Positions 35,501 to 44,500 of a DNA stretch of 64,000 nt are shown here, piece after piece. Where the stretch lies: contig NC_092676.1 in NCBI RefSeq assembly GCF_964355755.1, positions 19,016,288-19,080,287 on the forward strand. Reading direction: 5' to 3'. The stretch is from Antedon mediterranea. Lineage: Eukaryota; Echinodermata; Crinoidea; Comatulida; Antedonidae. The notes under the pieces are model-generated. The model was not told the origin of the DNA. It did no database searches and was given only the letters and a program-made list of their open reading frames with translations. The translations under genes and the position numbers were made by a program. Positions within the stretch are counted from its first letter, which is position 1; each line of letters opens with the position of its first letter.

Positions 35501-38500
35501 CAAATATTAATAATTAAAACACATAAAATAAACAATATATAAAATCAGATGATGCAATAGAAATGATGAATAGTAAAAATAACCTAAGAACAATATTTAA
35601 ATAGTAAATAATGAATGGTCAAGATGACATGTGTTTCCTTTGAATAATATAGCCAATGGTCAATTCAGAGAATGGTCAATTTATCTATCTATGTGAACAC
35701 ATTGCAACAGCCTATGTCTAGTCTTAAAATTTTTGGGGCAGAATGCCATAGACAATTTGATACTTCTCAATGTATTATTATATGTTCGTTTTGTATATCG
35801 CTCATAATATTTTAAAATCATAATTTAAATTGACTGTTGTTCTAAGTGAATAAAGGTGTTTGTGGGGTGGGGTGTATGATAAGGTAATTTTGTTGTCAAT
35901 TTCTATACGCCTACTACGTTATTGTCAAGTGCAGTCATCTTTATAGATATTGGACCTGAGGCTGTCCCATGGGTTTCAGAACACACTTACAGATTTGAAA
36001 AAAAAATGAAATGGTTGGTTTTGCATTTTCTGTGGTTAAAAAAGACTGAAAATGAAGGAAATATATATCATAAAACTGATTTTGACACATCAACAAAAAA
36101 CATTATAACTAACTCTATATCTTTGGAATGACTAATGATATACTATTATTATGAATTTGTTTGTGTATTTTGACCATAGGCCTACTTTACCTAGTAAAAC
36201 ACCTCATTGGACCTTTCAGAGGACACAAATTTGTTCTTAAAATGAATGAGGGACTATACATTTTTTAACATCATAGCCAACCCTATTTAGGAGACACCTC
36301 TAAAGGGACACTTTGTAGAGCCCAAAGGTGTCCCTCTCCCCTATAAGGGCTATACTATTTACCATTTATCAAATAAAATGTTAAACCTATTGTACTTGCT
36401 TTTAGCGCTATACAATTGTATATTTCTCAATGTTCACATTAATGAATACCATAGTAGTATTTGAATTGAAAGCAACAGGAAGCTATATGTAACAGGATTG
36501 CTCTCACTGGGATATCAGAATGTTACATTTTAATGAAATTAAGCATAGAAAGTTGACAAAATGTCACAAAATGTTGGACTTTTAGGTGGCTTGTCTTGTT
36601 ATATTAAATTTACAGATTAATATGACATTGGGTTGTTTTAAAAAAGAAGAAATAAATTGTGATATGTCTGCTAATGTACCTATTGAACATTTGAATGGTT
36701 ATAATGTCATTTAAATTTAATTCAATTAGGCTGCTTTAATGTAGTTTAATCTGTATCATTGTGTAGGTGTTTCATACGTTCTTTTGCGTGTAGTATAGTT
36801 TTATTATACTCGACAAAACGCCAGTATTTTACTTATTGTTGGTTTTGATTTTTTAAGTTATACTTTTTTTTTATCTCATGTTGGCAAAAGACTGTGCATA
36901 TAGTCCATGGGATTTAGCTAAAAAATGACCCTTTTCTCACACAAATTGCAAGAAAAGGTTTTTTTGATGAAATGTGTTCTTTAGACCCTACTGAACATAT
37001 CTATCAACGTTAGGACATTTTTCGACAACGGGAAGTAGCCTAATTTGCATAATTAAAAATGGCCGCCATTTTTGATAACGTACTCTGTATCTTGAAAACC
37101 GCTAGTCACAGATACTTAATTATGGTGTCAAAATCGTTAGAATATATGTTTTTATATTTACTTTATTGAAAAAGTTTGTCCAAAAATGAATGGAAGTGCT
37201 ATTTCTAACATTATTGACCTTTGACCTTGAATTCTCATATCTCAGCAACCACTAATCGGAGATATACAAATTAGGGCTTAAATTGTTCAGAAACTACACA
37301 TTTATATCCAGTCTAATGGCATGTTTTTGCAAAAAATGGCGGATTCTAACATTATTGACCTTTGACCTTGATTTATCATATCTTAGCAACCACTAATCTG
37401 AGAGACACACAATATGGCTCAAACTGTTCAAAAACTACATATTTATATTTAGTCTAATGGCATGTTTTTGCAAAAAATGGCCGATTCTAACATTATTGAC
37501 CTTTGAACTTTGCACTACATAAAATCGCATAACTTTGAAAATATTGTACATATGAAATTATTTTTAGTGTCAAATTATTCAGAACATACATGTTTCTATA
37601 GAGTCCAATGACACATTATGTCCAATAATGGCCTATTGTATGGTTATTAACATTTGAACTATATTTGAAAAGCCTTTAAACCCGGAATCTTCTTCATGTG
37701 GACATCCATTAGAACATGTGATTTGGCACTCTAAAATGTAAGAGTTGCAATGTTGACTTATTATGTTTAGTTTAAAGTAGGCCATGGTACACTAAATTTA
37801 TAAGCATAAACTATTGCATTCATCCATAAACTGCCTACAAGTTTACACGTTTGTTTATTTTATTTCTTATCGTTTTCGCAGCTGAAGCTGAATTACAATA
37901 TATTTATATTAAAAGCATTAAAATTGATGGTTAAAAAATGGTAAAAATTAAACCACATAGAAACATGGTACATACACAATACATTCACGTAAAAAAAGTA
38001 CAAAAACAAGTAATAAAAGGTTAAAAACTATACACGACTAGTAGTCGTACTGTATATGGTTATTGAAATAAATAAATAAATTCCATAAGAAACTGAGGTT
38101 TTTACTGTATACGGCGAAAATATTGCAAGTGGTGGTCAGCCTAATTATGAGTCTCGATAGCCAATTAATTAAACTAAACTAAATATGTTGCATTAATATC
38201 GATCTTTTAAAATTCCAGTTGTCAACAATGCGTCTATTAGTAGAAAATGCCTTCTTAATAAGACTATGTTTCAACCTAAAAGAATGCCCTCAAGAGTGAT
38301 GCTATCCTTAGCAAAATATAAACTAAATAATCTTTAGAAATTTGTTTTTTTAATATGCCATTTAATGGCAATTTAATTTGATCAAAATATAAATTACTAA
38401 CTTGAAAAAAACGTTAATAAACCTGCAAAATGGCATGGCCTATTTAAAGTATGTACAATGTAACAATATATCATAAAAAAATCATTGGACTCTATAGAAA

Positions 38501-41500
38501 CATGTATGTTCTGAATAATTTGAAACTAAAAATAATTTCATATATACAATATTTTCAAAGTTATGCGATTTTATGTAGTGCAAAGTTCAAAGGTCAATAA
38601 TGTTAGAATCGGCAATTTTTTGCAAAAACATGCCATTAGACTAAATATAAATGTGTAGTTTCTAAACAGTTTGAGCCATATTGTGTGTCTCTCAGATTAG
38701 TGGTTGCTAAGATATGATAAATCAAGGTCAAAGGTCAATAATGTTAGAATCCGCCATTTTTTGCAAAAACATGCCATTAGACTGGATATAAATGTGTAGT
38801 TTCTGAACAATTTAAGCCCTAATTTGTATATCTCCGATTAGTGGTTGCTAAGATATGATAAATCAAGGTCAAAGGTCAATAATGTTAGAATCCGCCATTT
38901 TTTGCAAAAACATGCCATTAGACTGGATATAAATGTGTAGTTTCTGAACAATTTAAGCCCTAATTTGTATATCTCCGATTAGTGGTTGCTGAGATATGAT
39001 AAATCAAGGTCAAAGGTCAATAATGTTAGAAATAGCACTTCCATTCATTTTTGGACAAACTTTGTCATTAAAGTGAATATAAAAACATATGTTCTAATGA
39101 TTTTGACACCATAATTAAGTATCTGTGACTAGCGGTTTCCAAGATACAGAGTACGTTATTAAAAATGGCGGCCATTTTTAATTATGCAAATTAGGCTACT
39201 TCCTGTTGTCGAAAAATGTCCTAACGTTGATAAATGTGTTCAGTGGGGTCTAAAGAACACATTTCATCAAAAAAACCTTTTCTTGCAATTTGTGTGAGTT
39301 AAAAGTCTAAATCCCATGGACTAATATTGAAAAGAAAATTAAAATTTTGAGGGCAGTAAAAAAGCTTATCAAAATTGTTGAATTATCTGTACTTTCAATA
39401 TGGATTGAAATATTATATTTAAATATTATATTTTTTTATTTCAACTTTGAAGGCTATTTATTTAATGTAGTGTTCACCATTTCATTGTTACTTGGCAAAA
39501 CAACATTTTGCCAAGTTTGGTACTGATTTGTTTGTTTGTTAGTATGATAGATAGATACAATTTTTAAGTTATCATTATGAATTTTTTGGTGTAAATAGGT
39601 GTAGAGTTACAGAACAATCATGCCTATTGAAATTCAAGAAAATCGGTTCATCAGATATAATAACTTCACAAAATAAAAAAAATGTGTATTCTTTTAAGAT
39701 TGGCCGAAATATAAAAAATCGCTCAATTTCATGTAGTTTTCACCAGTCCATTGTTTTTGTTTATTTAGGATGATGGGCTAATGATTCAATGTGAATCATG
39801 TAAGTATTGGCAGCATGCTGTTTGCTTTGCTGTCATCAGTGAAGATCAGGCCCCTGAAAAGCACCTCTGCAATCTCTGTGTTGATGTATGTTATTTTTCT
39901 TTATAATTAAAAACAAAGTATTTATTTTTTGTACTCAAATACCAGCTCTAATTATTTTCATAAAGATTTAATTTTGTGGTATACCAACAAAGGGTAATCT
40001 GATCAAATCAAAAGAAAAAAAATGCTTTTTAATAAAAATGAAGTTAGAATGTATTGGAAAATTATTGAATACTGAACAGTATACACAATTTACAGATTAT
40101 TTTAATGAAATCTTGCATACATTTAGTGTTATAATATTTAAAGACTTTCACAAAATAATTTAAATTCAGTAGTACCTTGGGGACCCAGCCCATTAATAGG
40201 GGTTAGTCCTTGTGCATATATTTCCCCCACAAACATTTTATGGGAAGGTGTCCCCTTAACGGCAATGTCTCCTGGAACAGGATATCCGAAAATAGGGCTT
40301 CTTCTGTATCGAAAGAACAAAGTACACTATTCCCAAAGATTAGAGGATCGTCTCCCTGTGTGTTGATCTCATGGTAGGTGGGTCCATGGAGGGCCTAATT
40401 CGAATTTCCTTACTTTCCAGGTGAAGCTTGAGGACAAATATTAATACCTTTAACTAATCTATTTTAAATGTTGCATAATAAGTTGTTGTACCTATTTAGA
40501 CTAATGATCCAGAGAGCATGAAGCTCTGTGACTCATTCCTGATTGGTCTAAGTCCTGTATTGATCCAGTCAACATGCTTGTGGCGGAGGACACTGCTTTC
40601 GGTTTCGGAGATAAGCCGTATACACGCCCCTAATCTAGCAAAGAAACTGTGCGTTGAAATCACAGTTGCTCAAGGCTTGATAAACCGCCTTGAAAAAGAA
40701 GGATACTGCAAAACTACCGAGAAGGGTAAAAGGTTTGTAACAATCATATATCACTTAAAAAAAATTGTACTTTTCTCCAAATGTTGTTATTACTTTTCTA
40801 GAACTATTTATTTATTTATTTTTATTTATTTAGGTTTAAAAACACATACAAAACAGCAGCCATTGGCTGATAACGTTTGTTTACAATCAATATACATATA
40901 TAATTAAAAGTAAAAGAGGCACAATTACAAACAGCATAGAAAAATAACTATATATTATAAAACACAAAATACAATATTATTCGTTCATAAAATTGAGCAC
41001 GTCATTATTATTATTATTATTTAAGATTATTATTAATATATACATTATTAAAATTATTATAATAAAAGGTCGAAACGGCATCTAGAAAGTGAGAAATAAT
41101 CATGGAAATCAAACCTATATCAGTTAGCATTAATGAACTTAACAATCGTAGGTATGGCAGACCTTTGGTATCGTTCAGTTCCTATATGTTCCTGTACATT
41201 AATTAATGTTATATAACACCTAAATAAATGCCTGTCATTAGATTGGACAATTGTTGGTCATATGGCGTGCAGTAGTACATATTATATAACACCTATATAA
41301 ATTCCTGTCATTTGATTGGACGAATGTGGGTCACATGGCGTGCAATAGTACGCACTATTCAACGATCGTTAAATAGTACTTTTTGAAACATTTTTGTTTG
41401 TTATTTAGATGTTATATAAAACAAATAATGAATGTTTTGTATTCGTGTAATGGTACAAATAATGGCACTTGGTGAATGATGAAAGGTTATATCAACTCGG

Positions 41501-44500
41501 CTTTGCCTCGTTGATATAACCTTTCATCATTCACCTCGTGCCATTATTTGTACCATTGCACTCATAAACATTCATTATTTGTATACTATTTAACAATGTG
41601 TAATTTTACTTTTTTCATAAAATTATCTTACCATTGCACTCATAATCATTCATTATTTTTGTATGATAATTGGGGTAAATTGCAAGCTCAGTGATGCCCT
41701 AGGCTGATAAATAAAACAACAACCTGTAGAGTGCGCCACTACAAATGCTCTATTCCACTGTCTAAATCTGAGTGCCATATTTTTACATGGTCTAGCCTAT
41801 GCATTTGATTCAAGATGGAAGTGGTGGATAAATTGAATAAAAGTTTACTTTCAATGTTTTTTTGATAAAATTCATAATAGAATTTGCTGTAATCTCGTTG
41901 TTGATATATCTATGGTTTATTTTCCTACAGGCTTGGAAAAGTAATAAACAAACAAAAAGTGAAAGAAGAAGGATTCAAGAAGTACTTTTCTAGAGGGCAA
42001 TCAGTAAACCATGATGTACCAGAAGAGACTACATCACTTACTAACCAACAAGACAATAGCCAGGTACGCATAGTATTAATATTTAAAAATAAATTATTTT
42101 ATTATTTTATGAGGTGCCCTATACCACAAAAAGTCTCATAGTGCTGAAAGGTAAAGGTATTTATATTTGTCCTCAAGCTTAACTGGAAACTGAGGAAATT
42201 CGGATTAGGCCCTCCACGTACCCACGGCAGACAGCAGTGCAGGGCCTACCAGATCAGCACACCGGGAGACAATCCCCTACTCTTTTCGAATAGTGTACCA
42301 AGTTCTTTAACGTGCACTGTTAAGTACACGGGACCAACGGCTTTACATCCGATCCGAAGGATGATCGGGCAATGAGAGTAAAGCATCTTGCCTAAGGATG
42401 CAATTAGTATGGTACAGATAACCTCGAATCCATGCCTATCACATGCTAGTCCGATATTACCATTACACCATCACTCTCCAGCACCCGCCGCAATTTCTAA
42501 ACGGTCTCCCATCCAGAACGCAACCGGGCCCAACGTTGCTTAACTTCGGTGATCTGACGAGAACCGGTTTTTTCAATGCAGTATGGCCGTATCCACACTA
42601 TCAAACGTTACGTGACAAAAAAAAGTGTGATGTGCCCATATGGACATGATGATGTCATATCACTACCATATTTGGTGTCAAAATAGTTTGATAGTGTAGT
42701 CTCAATGTTGATGGATGATGCTTGTTTTAAGTAATTATGTAACCTTTTAGGTCAAGGTAATTGGTTATACTAATAAGCAATAACATTACTATTACATTAC
42801 TAGGTTGAACAGTTGACACAAAAAACAGAAGAAATTGCGATTACAGAAAAAAGCCAAACTGAGAAATTGTCACAAACCCGCAGCCAAAGGTCAAAGAATA
42901 AAAAGGTAAAGATACATTATTTTTGAAATTAATAGTTAAAACTTTAAATAGTAAATAGTTTAAATTGTTCAGCAATACAATAAATTCATTCAACATTATT
43001 TTTTTATTCACTTTTTATTCAAATCTTTTGATAGTCAGCAGCATTTTTCACGCAACTACCAGTCTAATTGTTGTTGATAGCCGAGTGGTTAGGACACTTG
43101 ACTGTCATACAGATAGACCCGGGTTCAATTCCCGACAACTCCCAGTCCACTCAGCTGTAAATGAGTACCTGGTTGAAAATACTAGGGAGATAAAAGGCGG
43201 CGTGGAAAGGAACTGGCCACCCTACCACACAATGTCGAGGCTTAGTACAATGAGCTCCTAACAGCTCATTCCCCTACGTTCAGAGAACACGGGACTCACC
43301 TTTACCTTACCAGTCTAATGGTATACAGTAGAACTCTCCATTCAAGGGACACAAGCCCTGTTAAAGGAGAAATGAACAAGGGGAAATATATGTTGTAGCA
43401 CTGATCCAGAGTTAACCTCCTTAGAGAGGGACACTTTGTTGAGTCCCAAAGGTGTCCCTTTATAGGGGTTCTACTGTGCATAAAAATCAGATACTGAAAT
43501 GTATTATTGATAGAACCTCCTCTTTTTTTTAGGCACCTTGTAGCCCAACAATGTCCAGTGGCAGAAGAAAGCGTGCTTACAAAGTTGCAGTGTCTGTAGA
43601 TAATGTAAGTAAATAAAATAAGTATGTATTAATACCAGAAAATAGACGGTAAGTATTCATATTGATAGTGATGCCACAAAACAAAGTGACACACTAAACC
43701 ATGTAGTGATTTGATGTATTCTATAATAAAAATGCGATTAGAGGTAGGAGGTTCATAAAACACGTAATTTTAGCATCAAGATATTTTCGTTTTGATTTTT
43801 AATTTATACGTCTGTACAGCTAAATAAAATTAAATGGTGTAGCATAAAATACAATACAGGTAGTATAATAAGGCTAAACATTAAGTTGACAAATCCATGT
43901 CGTAATTAGCGCAGCATCTGTATTCATGTTAGTTCCACTACATAGCATCAACAACGATTGTCATTTATCATGGTCAGCGTTTCTTGCAGTATCACTTTGT
44001 TGGCATTGACTGTGCATATGCTGTTTTTGGAGATTCGTTATTCGGCGTTAATAACGGATCAATGCTATCAACTTCAAAACTGTAATAGTGTTTATTCTAG
44101 CTATTGTTGTCATGTGCAGATTGTTTTTTGTAGAGACACTATATAAATGATTTTTGTAAGGTCACACATCGATGTTAATAACAATAATAAATAACAAAAA
44201 TAAATGATTTCTTACATTTTTTTTCCGAAACTGTGCTTGAACACAATGCCAGTGGTGTCTTAACAGATACATAACATATCATTAATCTAGCTTTTTCTGC
44301 GGTACGGTTTTAGAGCAGATGTCCAATTTTGTGGAGATGCTAATAAATTAGTTTTTCTATTTTTTGTCACCGTCAATAACTATACTATCAACATTTTCAA
44401 TCATACCTATATTCTTGTTGTGCAGTTTCTGAGCATATTTGTGGAGATACTAACATAAATAATTTTTTGTAGCTTTTGTCCAACGTCGTTGTCGAAGTTT

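Larger units (their letters stand above)
34605..39768. other. HORMAD intron 12 (5.2 kb, splits the PHD finger)
   Basis: The intron falls between the first two and the last six zinc ligands of the PHD finger. It contains a copy of the GTAGTTTTAATAAAGTTAATCAC repeat family (about 34740-34990), a GGGGACAC-family fragment (about 36270-36350), the large foldback element and a TTGGC hairpin head (about 39490-39545). No exon is recognised. The small frames at 35922-36131 show no similarity to known proteins. Confidence 0.6.

Noticed and set aside
35922-36131. Small frame in HORMAD intron 12
   Set aside because: No similarity, no splice logic with neighbouring phases, and composition like the surrounding intron.
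42478-42590. A functional 5S rRNA gene
   Set aside because: The 3' third of the 5S sequence is diverged and joined to a SINE body with a retroposon tail. It lacks a clean T-run terminator.
43070-43139. A functional tRNA gene
   Set aside because: It is continued by a SINE body and bounded by a target duplication that encloses the whole unit. The D and anticodon regions are also irregular.
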